A program made the position numbers and the translations under genes. From NCBI RefSeq assembly GCF_002836735.1, contig NZ_PJAS01000073.1, positions 101,306 through 165,305 on the forward strand: a stretch of DNA of 64,000 bases. The letters run 5' to 3'. Positions 45,751-55,017 of the stretch are shown piece after piece; position 1 is the first letter of the stretch, and each line of letters opens with the position of its first letter. Below the pieces are notes generated by a model. The model did not search any database and was not told the DNA's origin. It saw only the letters and a program-made list of their open reading frames with translations. This DNA comes from Psychrobacter sp. 4Bb. Lineage in GTDB: Bacteria; Pseudomonadota; Gammaproteobacteria; Pseudomonadales; Moraxellaceae.

Positions 45751-47039
45751 GGCTGTGCCTGCACTGGCTTACTGGTTTGAGATACGCCATCAACAACACG
45801 TACTAGGTCACCATCATTTAAGAAGCTGCCGCCCTGTTTTACGATACGACTGTCACTTGGCAAAGGCTCTAGCACTGCTACGCTCTCGCCCAATCGCTCA
45901 CCTAACGTGACTCGCTGCTGCTTGATACGCCCCATGGATCGATCATCTCGAGTAGTCGATTCGGTAACGAGCATCACATAATCATAACCATCATTGCTGA
46001 CCACGGCGCTATTAGGAATCGTTTGCGTACTGGTACTTCCTAATAGGAATTCACCTGTTTGATACATGCCTGCACGTATCTTTGAGTTGGCAGCTAGGCT
46101 GGCATAAATCGTAATCTGACGGTTGTTATCTGCGGTTGGTGCGATGCGGTTTACTTGCCCCATCACTGTATCACCACCCGGCAGACTGACTTGTACAGGC
46201 GTACCAACGTTGATATCCCCGATAAGCTTAGGATCTATATCTGCCCGCCATTCCAAAACGCCGCCTTTGATAATCGTAAATAGTGGATCCCCGCCTGCCA
46301 CTTGACCAACTTCTACCATTCTTTCACTGATAATACCGCTGACAGGAGCGACGACTTTTGCGTTCTCTAACGTCAAACGCTGATTGCTCAAACGGGCTTT
46401 AGACGCTTGCAAAGAAGCTCTGGCACGTACTTCCGAGGTACGGTAGCGATCGGCTTCTTGTTTGCTGATGGCATCAATATCGATCAATGGCAACACACGT
46501 GCAGCATCAGCGCTAGCATTGGCAAGGGTGGCTTCCGCTTCTGCGACATCTGCTTGCGCCTGTAGCACTTGCTGCTCCATAGCATCCGTATCAAACACGG
46601 CTAAGACCTGACCCGCTCTAACCCGGTCACCTTCTTCAACCAAAATACGCTCGATAGCCACACCATTGACTTTTGCACTGACATTCGCAGTATCCTTAGC
46701 ATTGATGGTTCCATCGGCACTGAGCGTGCTACCGATATCATCTTGGCTTGGACTGACTGTTTCTACTGAGAGTACTGATTGCTCAATACTGGCATCGCTA
46801 CCAGTTGCCTGATCGTTTGCGACAGAATTAGAATTTGCTGACTCATCTGCAGCTGCATTACTATCATTGCCCCAATACTTGCCAAGCAGCACCCCTATCA
46901 CTAGCACGGCTGCTAATACGGGCCATAACCATGATGGTGGTTTTGCAGATGGCCTTTGAGATACAGTGTCAGGTTGACGATATGGCGGCAACTCTGATTC
47001 AGCTGCCGGCTTAGAATGGGTTTCTTCAAAATCGCTCAT
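45747..47039 (-). CDS. RND periplasmic adaptor (membrane fusion protein)
   Basis: The 430-residue protein has a cytoplasmic N-terminal tail (proline-rich, about 35 residues), one membrane anchor (LWPVLAAVLVIGVLLGKYW, about 38-56), a lipoyl-type domain (NVSAKVNGVAIERILVEEGDRVRAGQVLAVFD), a coiled-coil hairpin (about 155-225, rich in A, E, Q, R) and a beta-barrel domain. It links the RND pump to an outer-membrane channel. The stop overlaps the RND start by 4 bp, so they are translated together. The gene starts after a 523-bp gap that holds the promoter of the pair. Confidence 0.92.
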   Translation of the reverse strand: MSDFEETHSKPAAESELPPYRQPDTVSQRPSAKPPSWLWPVLAAVLVIGVLLGKYWGNDSNAAADESANSNSVANDQATGSDASIEQSVLSVETVSPSQDDIGSTLSADGTINAKDTANVSAKVNGVAIERILVEEGDRVRAGQVLAVFDTDAMEQQVLQAQADVAEAEATLANASADAARVLPLIDIDAISKQEADRYRTSEVRARASLQASKARLSNQRLTLENAKVVAPVSGIISERMVEVGQVAGGDPLFTIIKGGVLEWRADIDPKLIGDINVGTPVQVSLPGGDTVMGQVNRIAPTADNNRQITIYASLAANSKIRAGMYQTGEFLLGSTSTQTIPNSAVVSNDGYDYVMLVTESTTRDDRSMGRIKQQRVTLGERLGESVAVLEPLPSDSRIVKQGGSFLNDGDLVRVVDGVSQTSKPVQAQP

Positions 47040-47562
47040 GATAACTCTCTGTAGGTACAGTCAATATTGAAATACTCGATATGGAATGACTAAAAATATC
47101 AATCATTCACAGCAATAATAAAAAGTGGCACGCAATCGAAGCAATGTTTGGACAGCCTGATATATAGCTATGAGCGTTACTTACAGAGAGTATTACGATG
47201 TTCTCTAAAGCACTGTTTATTATTATAATAGTTCATCAAATTATCGAGAATAGCATATATTTAGTCATCATCTTATTTTTATATATAGTGTCTAGCGTTC
47301 ATAAATTTAATTGAAACTTAGACCGAATATCTGTGCAACGTTCAAGGCATATCGACCGATTTAAAGAAATAAGAGCGCGTATAGTCAGTCGTTGAATCTT
47401 TGATGTATTCAACGACTGACTATGGATGGATAACGTCTATCAAGAGTGTTAACGTTGCGGCCATACTATTTGATTATATCCAGAGCTAGGTTCAATGACG
47501 CACTGAACCCACTTGCCGATACCGATACTAAGCACTTATTACTAGACAATGAACGCTAAACA
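47040..47562. other. AT-rich intergenic region, no gene seen
   Basis: This 523-bp region lies between the adaptor start and the recG stop, both on the minus strand. It contains the pump promoter but no reading frame of note. A TTGAATCTTTGATGTATTCAACGACTGAC-like dyad (pairing GTTGAAT with ATTCAAC near 47390-47415) is the only structure seen. No terminator for recG is obvious. Confidence 0.5.
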
Positions 47563-49926
47563 CTAGGCATTGGTATAGCGACTTGCCTCAGGCATCCAGC
47601 GATGAATCAATTGACTGACATCTGCTTTTCGCGCAGGGTCTGCTATCAAATGCTTCGCTAACCGTTGAGCAATGGCAAATAATTGCTCATCACGGATCAG
47701 ATCAGCCAAATAGTAGCCAACATTACCCGTTTGACGTTTGCCTAACAGCTCTCCTGGCCCACGTAGCTCTAAGTCTTTTTGAGCAATGACAAATCCATCA
47801 GTACTATCGCGTAGGACATTTAGTCGCTCAGTACCTGTCTCCGATAGCGGCTTTTGATATAACAGTACACAGAAGCTTTTGGTCGAACCACGTCCGACTC
47901 GCCCGCGCAGCTGATGCAATTGCGATAACCCCAAACGCTCCGCATTTTCGATAACCATCAGCGACGCATTGGGCACATCGACCCCTACCTCGATGACAGT
48001 TGTCGCAATCAACAAGTCTAAATTACCTGCTTTGAACTCCTGCATGATGGCTTGCTTATCAGCAGACTTCATCTTGCCATGTACCAGTCCAATACGAATA
48101 TCTAGACGTTCATTTAAGTCCTCATAAGTAGCTTCGGCTGCCTGCGCATCCAATACGCTAGATGCCTCTACCAGTGAGCATACCCAGTACGCTTGCCTGC
48201 CCGCTTCGCAATTAATCGCAATACGTTCTATAACCTCGTCGCGTCGATTGCGATCGATAGTTACCGTCGTAATTGGCGTGCGCCCCGGTGGCAATTCATC
48301 AATAATTGAGGTATCCATATCGCCATAAACGCTCATCGCTAAGGTTCTTGGAATCGGTGTTGCGGTCATGATTAGCTGGTGTGGGGTACTGTTAGCCACG
48401 CCTTTATTGGTCAATGCCATACGCTGCTCAACACCGAATCGATGCTGCTCATCAATGATAACCAAGCCTAATTTAGCGAACTGAACTTGCTCCTGAAACA
48501 GTGCATGAGTACCGACCACCACTTGCACGGTATTTTCTGCAACCGCTTCCAAAGCTTCACGGCGCTGTTTGGCCGTTTGCTTACCGGCAAGCCAACCGAC
48601 ACCAATACCTAATGGCTCAAACCATTGCTTAAAATTCAGTAGATGCTGCTCTGCCAAAATCTCAGTCGGTGCCATTACCGCGACCTGCCAGCCACTATCG
48701 AGCGCATAGCCTGCCGCCCCTGCTGCCACCAACGTCTTGCCAGCACCCACATCACCCTGTACCAGTCGTAGCATCGGAATTGAGGTCGCCATATCCGCAG
48801 TGATGTCTTTCATCACTCTTTTTTGCGCACCCGTTAAATCAAAAGGCAATGCAGAAAACAGCTTATCAGCAAGAGGACTGTTGATAGTGCATTTGGGCGC
48901 TTTATGCTGATGTAGCTGCTGGCGACGATATAGCAGACTGAGCTGATGCGCAGTCAACTCTTCAATAATCAAGCGCTGGCAGGCAGCATGCGTACGGGCA
49001 CTGAGTTGGGTGCATAGTTTGTATTGCTGAGATGCGCTGGTATAAGTAGGCGGCGTATGCAGCAGTACCAATGCTTCAAATATCGTTAAGTTATAGACAT
49101 TGTGCTGAGCAATACTGGCAGCGACGTTATGTATATCATTATCTGCCTGATAGGTAGAAGGGTTGGGTTTATATACGCTATTGCCAATCGCATTGCTAGT
49201 CACATTGTCAGGCACGCTGCGTGCTAATGTCGAGAAAATATCTTCGGTATATTCGGCCTCTGATACTGTTGATTTAGATGGCTCAAAAGGCACTAATGGC
49301 AAATCGGATACAACTGCAAAATCTTCAGCCGTAAACAATGTCATAGGCAGACCTTGGCTCCGAACCGTTTGCAATGCCAGTTTAATTAAAGTGCGCAGCT
49401 TGTTTTGATGTAAACCTTTGACAGTAGGATAAATAGGCTGCAATCCCATATCGGTCATGACGGTATTGTCAGTGATAACTTGATATTCAGGGTGATGTAT
49501 CTGCTTACCGTAGCGGCTGACTTTGACCTCACCAAATAGCTGTAAGCGCGTTCCCAAATTCATGGTCTGTACCAGACCACGATAGACCTTAAAAAACCGT
49601 AACGATATCGTACCCGTATCATCGTCCACCGTCACAGTCATCCCACTGCGCTTGGTATCGACATGAACGATATGACCAGTAATTAGCGCTGATTGTCCAT
49701 GCTCTACATCGGCGATTGATACCAGTCGACTACGATCTTCATAATCACGAGGCAAATGTAATAGCAAATCGAATATCCGCTTGATATTTAACTGCGCCAA
49801 CTGCTCTGCGACTTTTACCCCTACACCTGCTAGCGCAGACACTGGCATATCTAGTGCTGACAACGGTATGTCAGATCTAAAGTGATCTGACGAGTTGGCT
49901 GAGGCATGACTCTCCGATATTGGCAT
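47563..49926 (-). CDS. recG: ATP-dependent DNA helicase RecG
   Basis: The 787-residue helicase reverses stalled replication forks and branch-migrates Holliday junctions. The wedge/OB domain is N-terminal (with the HGQSALITGHIV-like strands). The helicase core shows Walker A GDVGAGKT, DEQH in IIDEQHRFGV, TATPIPRTLAMSVYGD and the QLRGRVGRG motif VI. The length is larger than E. coli RecG (693), mainly through a low-complexity insertion in the wedge-linker region (about 185-235, rich in S, N, T). The ATG at 49926 follows AGGATC; the frame is open to 50043, but that region looks like hydrophobic noise. Confidence 0.95.
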   Translation of the reverse strand: MPISESHASANSSDHFRSDIPLSALDMPVSALAGVGVKVAEQLAQLNIKRIFDLLLHLPRDYEDRSRLVSIADVEHGQSALITGHIVHVDTKRSGMTVTVDDDTGTISLRFFKVYRGLVQTMNLGTRLQLFGEVKVSRYGKQIHHPEYQVITDNTVMTDMGLQPIYPTVKGLHQNKLRTLIKLALQTVRSQGLPMTLFTAEDFAVVSDLPLVPFEPSKSTVSEAEYTEDIFSTLARSVPDNVTSNAIGNSVYKPNPSTYQADNDIHNVAASIAQHNVYNLTIFEALVLLHTPPTYTSASQQYKLCTQLSARTHAACQRLIIEELTAHQLSLLYRRQQLHQHKAPKCTINSPLADKLFSALPFDLTGAQKRVMKDITADMATSIPMLRLVQGDVGAGKTLVAAGAAGYALDSGWQVAVMAPTEILAEQHLLNFKQWFEPLGIGVGWLAGKQTAKQRREALEAVAENTVQVVVGTHALFQEQVQFAKLGLVIIDEQHRFGVEQRMALTNKGVANSTPHQLIMTATPIPRTLAMSVYGDMDTSIIDELPPGRTPITTVTIDRNRRDEVIERIAINCEAGRQAYWVCSLVEASSVLDAQAAEATYEDLNERLDIRIGLVHGKMKSADKQAIMQEFKAGNLDLLIATTVIEVGVDVPNASLMVIENAERLGLSQLHQLRGRVGRGSTKSFCVLLYQKPLSETGTERLNVLRDSTDGFVIAQKDLELRGPGELLGKRQTGNVGYYLADLIRDEQLFAIAQRLAKHLIADPARKADVSQLIHRWMPEASRYTNA

Positions 49927-50206
49927 TAAAGATCCTAACAATATTATTTTTAATTTTTGTATGCTAAATCGAGCATTTTTAATAGACCGCATATAATGGC
50001 TTATGCCATAAAATAGCGATAACGATAGTACGTATAAAAACATCGACTCATTTCATTATAGCTGACAATACAATTGCTTATGCTAGGCTATTTAGTAAAA
50101 TAGCATCTATAAAGTCCATCTACTATAGATAAACCGCTTCTTCTCATCATACCAATAACTGATGTCTGATTTTTTGAATGATGGCAATTTCATAAGGTGT
50201 TTTTCT

Positions 50207-51211
50207 ATGCTTGTTTCTATTTTGCCTCATCAGTTTCGTCACAACCTAATTCGTCATAATCTAAAACTACTGAGGTTGGGCTTAATAACCGTTCTCGGTT
50301 TGTATATTAATGCCTGTAGCACGTTGCCATCGACTACTCCTGCCACACCAGAGCCTGTTATTAAGGCCCCTACTGTCGCACTGGTGTTGGGTGGCGGCGG
50401 TGCAAAAGGGTTTGCCCATGTGGGCGTCATCAAAGCTCTAGAGGAAAACGGTATCAAACCAACATTGGTGGTCGGTACAAGTGTGGGGAGTTTGATTGGC
50501 AGCTTGTACGCCAGTGGTTACACGCCTGCCCAGCTTGAGCAATTGGCATTGACTACTACTGATAGCCAGCTCACAGACTTTACCTTGTCCAATCAAGGAT
50601 TTATCGAAGGTATTAAGTTAAAAAACTTTATCAATAGCAAAGTGAATGCGCGTGCTATAGAGGATTTCCCTATTGCTTTTGCGGCAATCGCAGCAGAAAA
50701 ACACACACTAAAGAAAACAGTCTTTACCACTGGCGACGCTGGGCTTGCCGTACAAGCATCCTGTAGCGTACCCAATATTTTTATTGCCCCACGCATTCCT
50801 GAAAAGGTTGGTAAAAAATATGTCGATGGCGGTGTGGTCAGTTTAGTACCAGTAGATAGCGCCTATGACTTAGGTGCTGATATTGTCATTGCTGTAGATG
50901 TGACGGGAGCTCAAGGCAGTGATAGTACTAATAATCAAATACCGACTATGAACTCATTGAGTGACTTTTGGGGCTTTCTCGAGACCAATATTATGGCTAC
51001 TAACCTGACTGCTAATCGCTCCGCGTCAAAACAGACCGAGCGGGATCGAGCAGATATTGTTATTACTCCCAATGTCGGTCGTAACAGTTCAATAGATACT
51101 AGTCAGCGACGCAGTCTGATACAAGCAGGTGCTCAAGCTACAACGCCGCAAATCAATGTAATTAAACAACTTATCCAAGAGAAATCTAATAGCAAATATG
51201 CCACGCTGTAG
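50207..51211 (+). CDS. Patatin-like phospholipase lipoprotein (RssA type)
   Basis: The 334-residue protein has a signal with a lipobox-like LYINACS (Cys near residue 37), so it is likely lipidated. The patatin fold shows the oxyanion loop GGGGAKGFAHVGVIKAL, the nucleophile GTSVG and the dyad aspartate in YVDGGVVSLVP. Patatins cleave acyl chains from lipids. I start at ATG 50207 (site AAGGTG); the frame also opens at 50162. An inner-membrane or periplasmic location is inferred from the signal. The gene is divergent from recG and ends before a terminator. Confidence 0.85.
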   Translation: MLVSILPHQFRHNLIRHNLKLLRLGLITVLGLYINACSTLPSTTPATPEPVIKAPTVALVLGGGGAKGFAHVGVIKALEENGIKPTLVVGTSVGSLIGSLYASGYTPAQLEQLALTTTDSQLTDFTLSNQGFIEGIKLKNFINSKVNARAIEDFPIAFAAIAAEKHTLKKTVFTTGDAGLAVQASCSVPNIFIAPRIPEKVGKKYVDGGVVSLVPVDSAYDLGADIVIAVDVTGAQGSDSTNNQIPTMNSLSDFWGFLETNIMATNLTANRSASKQTERDRADIVITPNVGRNSSIDTSQRRSLIQAGAQATTPQINVIKQLIQEKSNSKYATL

Positions 51212-51265
51212 CTCAGTATTTTTACTTACTTATCAGCAAAATTATCAAACGTCCTGACATACAGT

Positions 51266-51302
51266 AAAAAAGCACCGCAGCTATAAACTGTGGTGCTTTT
51301 TT
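51266..51302. terminator. Bidirectional terminator
   Basis: A 15-bp stem (51266-51280 with 51288-51302, one G·T pair) has core AGCACCGCAG and A/T flanks. It lies after the patatin gene and in front of the convergent hypothetical gene. Confidence 0.9.
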
Positions 51303-51385
51303 ATTGATAGCTTTCAATACTAAATGGATAGTTTTCAGTGCTAACTACATCAATGCTGGCTAAGTTCTAATCCAAAAATTCAGAA

Positions 51386-51982
51386 CTATTTAACGCGCGC
51401 ACGATATTTTACAGCGACAGTATCATTTAGACCTACGCCTTCTAGGTCCCAACGTACCGCTTTATAGTATTTAAGCGCGACATCTTGTAGCTGATTATCT
51501 ACTTTGGTACGTAATGGCATACGAGCAAAGTTATTGCCATCTACACTGCCGTACGGAAATTCAGGAGCAACTGTCTTCAGCAGCTCTACCTGCTCTGGGA
51601 TGCTCATCGTAACGGTCATTTTACGGACGCGATCTGCATTAGTATTGGTAAAGTAACCTTGATATTCCAATACATTGCCTGACTGCAAACGAGTATTGGT
51701 ATCTACAGGGACGAGTACTTCTTGACCATTGGCATCAACGCTGACCAACGACGCTGTAATTCTGCTGTTAACGGCTTGAGCACTTGAGTTGCTGTTCTTG
51801 TTGGCATTTGCTTGAATAGCCATTGAGCTATCAACCGCTTGCTCTGGTGTTGGTAACATCGCTGAGGCTTGTGTGACTACCATTGCACCGATGAGCGTAC
51901 CGGCAACAACGTGAAATAAGCGGTGGCCGCTCCAAGCACTGAACGGGCTCGCAAACTGGTTACTTTTTTTCATGATTTTCAT
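51386..51982 (-). CDS. Secreted protein with a DUF11-like fold, function unknown
   Basis: The 198-residue protein has a signal region (basic start, hydrophobic VVAGTLIGAMVV, then TQASA near residue 41). After an N/S/A-rich linker it has strands such as ITASLVSVDANGQEVLVPV, LEYQGYFTNTNADRVRKMTVTMSIPE and VRWDLEGVGLNDTVAVKYRARV. This has the feel of Ig-like conserved-repeat (DUF11) proteins in which a surface or periplasmic beta domain binds a partner. No catalytic residues are visible. It is transcribed alone. Confidence 0.65.
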   Translation of the reverse strand: MKIMKKSNQFASPFSAWSGHRLFHVVAGTLIGAMVVTQASAMLPTPEQAVDSSMAIQANANKNSNSSAQAVNSRITASLVSVDANGQEVLVPVDTNTRLQSGNVLEYQGYFTNTNADRVRKMTVTMSIPEQVELLKTVAPEFPYGSVDGNNFARMPLRTKVDNQLQDVALKYYKAVRWDLEGVGLNDTVAVKYRARVK

Positions 51983-52371
51983 TATCCCTGGTTGATATAT
52001 CGGTAAAACACAGATGGTGCAACTTAAGTTATTTTTATAATTTGTTCAACAGATAAAAAGCATTACGATGTACATAAGATATCGCTGTGAAATAGTTCAT
52101 ACAATCTATCAAAAACCTGAACTCATTTATCTAACCTGATTATCTTCGCTCAGCATCTGTAAAGCAATAGCGCTTAGCATAACAAAAAGCATTTGTACGT
52201 ACATTAACCCAGTGTTGAGGTTGTGTATATCAGCGATTGGCAATCAGAATGCTTTAATACAGCTGAAATAAAAGATAGCTCATAACCGCGTTTTTTGCTA
52301 TGGTAAATCTTTAGCGTTAGGCATTTTTTTGCTGCGCCCCTTTTCTTATTCTAACGACTACTGCTCCCATT
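51983..52371. other. Divergent promoter region between the secreted protein gene and argA
   Basis: This 389-bp AT-rich region between divergent genes must hold both promoters. A TATGGT-type -10 near 52299 is possible for argA, but no clear -35 is seen. I could not identify an ArgR box with confidence. Confidence 0.45.
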
Positions 52372-53694
52372 ATGACTACTAGCTCCATGCCCCAGATTAA
52401 CCCTGAATACGTCCATTGGTTCCGTAACTCTGCACCCTACATTAATACCCATCGCGGCAAAACTTTCGTGATCATGTTTGGTGGTGAAGCGGTCAATCAT
52501 GCGAACTTCAGCACACTTATTCATGATTTTGCCTTGTTGCATAGCTTGGGTATCAAGCTGGTACTGGTACACGGGGCACGACCGCAGATTGAAAAGAACT
52601 TAAAAGACGCTAACATTGAATCGCCGCTACATCAAGACATCCGTATTACGCCACGTGCAGCGATGCCATCTATCTTACAAGCCGTTGGTGCTATTCGTTT
52701 ACAGATTGAAGCTCAGCTATCAATGGGACTGGCCAACTCTCCGATGTATGGTTCGCGTATCGATGCGATATCGGGTAACTTCGTGACAGCGCGCCCATAC
52801 GGTATCCGTGAGGGTATTGATTACCAGATGACGGGTGAAGTGCGTTCTATCGATGTGGAAGCCATTAAAAACAATCTACTTCATGACCATATCGTTGTAC
52901 TAGGCTCGATGGGCTACTCTGCGACTGGCGAAGTATTTAACTTATTAGCGGAAGATGTGGCTCTAAGCGCTGCTGTAGCACTGGGTGCTGACAAGCTTAT
53001 ATTCTTAGGCGAAGAAGCGGGTATCAACGACGACGATCGTTTATTACGTGAAATGATTCCTAATGAAGTAGATCGCTTCTTACGTGACCGTGATCTAAAT
53101 TGTGAAATTAATTATTTCTTGAATTGTGCAAGCTTAGCCTGTCGTCAAGGTGTGCATCGCACGCATATTATCTCGTACGCTAAAAACGGCGCATTACTAG
53201 AAGAACTATTCACACGTGATGGTTCTGGCACGCTCATTAGCCATGACCCTTATGAAGAAATTCGCCGTGCCAATATCGATGACGTGGTTGGTCTGATTGA
53301 GCTGCTGTCACCTCTAGAAGAGCAAGGTATCTTAGTCAGTCGTTCACGCGAGCGCTTGGAGCAAGAGATTGATAACTATAGTGTGATTGAGCGTGATGGT
53401 ATGATTTTGGGCTGTGCAGCATTGCATACGCTAGACTCAGAGTCAGCGGAAGTCGCCTGTGTTGCCGTACGTCCTGAATATCGTAGTGGTAGCCGCGGTG
53501 CAGATTTACTAGCGTTTCTAGAGCAGCAAGCGCGTAGCCATGGTTTGTACAAGCTGTTTGTTTTGACTACTCGTACCGCGCACTGGTTCGTTGAGCAAGG
53601 CTTTGCTGAAGTTGAAGCCAGCGCTTTGCCTGAAGCACGTTTAGAGAAATACCATAATGGCCGTAACTCTAAAGTCTTTCAAAAGAATCTATAG
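52372..53694 (+). CDS. argA: N-acetylglutamate synthase
   Basis: The 440-residue protein fuses an amino-acid-kinase-like domain (HRGKTFVIMFGGEAV, then LVLVHGARPQIE, and GSRIDAISGNFVTARPYG) to a C-terminal GNAT acetyltransferase domain (ACVAVRPEYRSGSRGADLLAFLEQQA). This is the classical ArgA layout that makes N-acetylglutamate from acetyl-CoA and glutamate, the first arginine step, with feedback inhibition through the kinase-like domain. It is monocistronic and ends before a strong terminator. Confidence 0.95.
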   Translation: MTTSSMPQINPEYVHWFRNSAPYINTHRGKTFVIMFGGEAVNHANFSTLIHDFALLHSLGIKLVLVHGARPQIEKNLKDANIESPLHQDIRITPRAAMPSILQAVGAIRLQIEAQLSMGLANSPMYGSRIDAISGNFVTARPYGIREGIDYQMTGEVRSIDVEAIKNNLLHDHIVVLGSMGYSATGEVFNLLAEDVALSAAVALGADKLIFLGEEAGINDDDRLLREMIPNEVDRFLRDRDLNCEINYFLNCASLACRQGVHRTHIISYAKNGALLEELFTRDGSGTLISHDPYEEIRRANIDDVVGLIELLSPLEEQGILVSRSRERLEQEIDNYSVIERDGMILGCAALHTLDSESAEVACVAVRPEYRSGSRGADLLAFLEQQARSHGLYKLFVLTTRTAHWFVEQGFAEVEASALPEARLEKYHNGRNSKVFQKNL

Positions 53695-53760
53695 TTTATC
53701 GCCAACTTGATATTTGCTTTATAAGCTCGATATCAGTCTGAAATAAGACGTTTAATCACA

Positions 53761-53794
53761 AAAAAAGCCTTCATAATTATATGAAGGCTTTTTT
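53761..53794. terminator. Bidirectional terminator after argA
   Basis: A perfect 14-bp inverted repeat (53761-53774 with 53781-53794), core GCCTTCAT, 6-nt loop, A and T runs. It serves argA and the convergent FKBP gene. Confidence 0.92.
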
Positions 53795-53829
53795 AGGTTA
53801 AGTACCTAAACAATATTTGCTTTAGATAC

Positions 53830-54561
53830 TTATTTTACTTTTAATAGCTCAACAGTAAAAATAAGCGTGCTGTTAGGCTCAATACCAGCGTTACCCGCTT
53901 CGCCATAAGCGATGTCTGATGGGATATAGAACTCGTATTTTCCGCCTTCTTTCATCAACTGTAGACCTTCAGTCCAGCCAGCGATTACTTGGTTTAGTGG
54001 GAACTCGATTGGCTCACCGCGCTCATAAGAGCTGTCAAATACCGTGCCATCAAGCAATTTACCTTCGTAGTTTACTTCAACCACGTCAGTTGCTTTTGGT
54101 GATTTACCAGTACCTGCTTTGATAACTTTATACTGTAAACCAGACTCTGTTTGCTTCACGCCTTCTTTTTTAGCGTTTTCTGCTAAGAACGCAGTACCAG
54201 CGGCTTTATTTTCTGTCGCTTTGGTTTCCATGTCTTTAACAAACTGCTCTTCTTGCTCTTTTTGATAATCCATCAATACTTGTTGCATCTGCTCTTGGGT
54301 CAATGCTGATTCATTGCCTTCGTAGCCATCACGGAAGCCTTTTTCAAAAGTATTTAGGTCTAGATCTTTGACAGCGTCTTTATTACCTTCTGCCATCATG
54401 AAACCTAAGCTATAACCTACTTTTTCACTAGCTGAGCTTTGTTCAGTAATGGAAACGCTTTGAGCGGCTGTTTCTTGATTGCCATTGTTGGTGCTACAGC
54501 CTGTTACTAACAACATAGCGCTAGCAAGTGCACTAACGCCTAAAGTAGTGATTTTTTTCAT
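53830..54561 (-). CDS. FKBP-type peptidyl-prolyl isomerase lipoprotein (Mip/FkpA type)
   Basis: The 243-residue protein has a lipobox LLVTGC with Cys22, so it is a lipoprotein. An N-terminal helical dimerisation domain (about 40-130, with KVGYSLGFMMAEG and the long Q/E/K helix) is followed by the FKBP domain: VVEVNYEGKLLDGTVFDSSYERGEPIEFPLNQVI, then GWTEGLQLM, and FYIPSDIAYGEAGNAGI. This is the Mip/FkpA layout of periplasmic folding helpers. The active-site Y, D, F, W and I pattern is intact. It is monocistronic, converging on argA. Confidence 0.93.
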   Translation of the reverse strand: MKKITTLGVSALASAMLLVTGCSTNNGNQETAAQSVSITEQSSASEKVGYSLGFMMAEGNKDAVKDLDLNTFEKGFRDGYEGNESALTQEQMQQVLMDYQKEQEEQFVKDMETKATENKAAGTAFLAENAKKEGVKQTESGLQYKVIKAGTGKSPKATDVVEVNYEGKLLDGTVFDSSYERGEPIEFPLNQVIAGWTEGLQLMKEGGKYEFYIPSDIAYGEAGNAGIEPNSTLIFTVELLKVK

Positions 54562-55017
54562 AAAGTACTCTCTAATTGTAAGAATAGTGGCGAGATGTCA
54601 CATTCCTCTATAATAACAAATCTTAGTTTTGGGAACCACGCTTTGCACGAAATTATCGGGTCAATGTATAGTCTATGTTAATATCTTCTATCATAATAAC
54701 AAGTTATCACACAAATATAGTAACAGGTAAAGCTTTCTGTCTTTAAATCCATCAATACATCAGCTAAGCTGAATCAACTAAGGAGATAAGTAACCGAGCG
54801 TTAATTTTTATCAAAAATAAGCAGATATCGATAGCGAAGTCACTGTAATATAAATAAGAGATACTGCTGATAATAATTTATGCTCAAAAACGATAATATC
54901 TCTATATAACTGATTCTAAAAATACTATTTATGACAACCATCTGTATGTCTTGCTCATTAATCGCTGTATGAACATTGTTTTTGGCGAGTTATATAAGAT
55001 GCTTCAAGGAGGATAAG
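54562..55017. other. AT-rich intergenic region, no gene seen
   Basis: This 456-bp region lies between the divergent FKBP and channel genes. It is strongly AT-rich with no reading frame of note. It must carry both promoters. A possible -10 for the channel gene was not pinned down. Confidence 0.45.
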
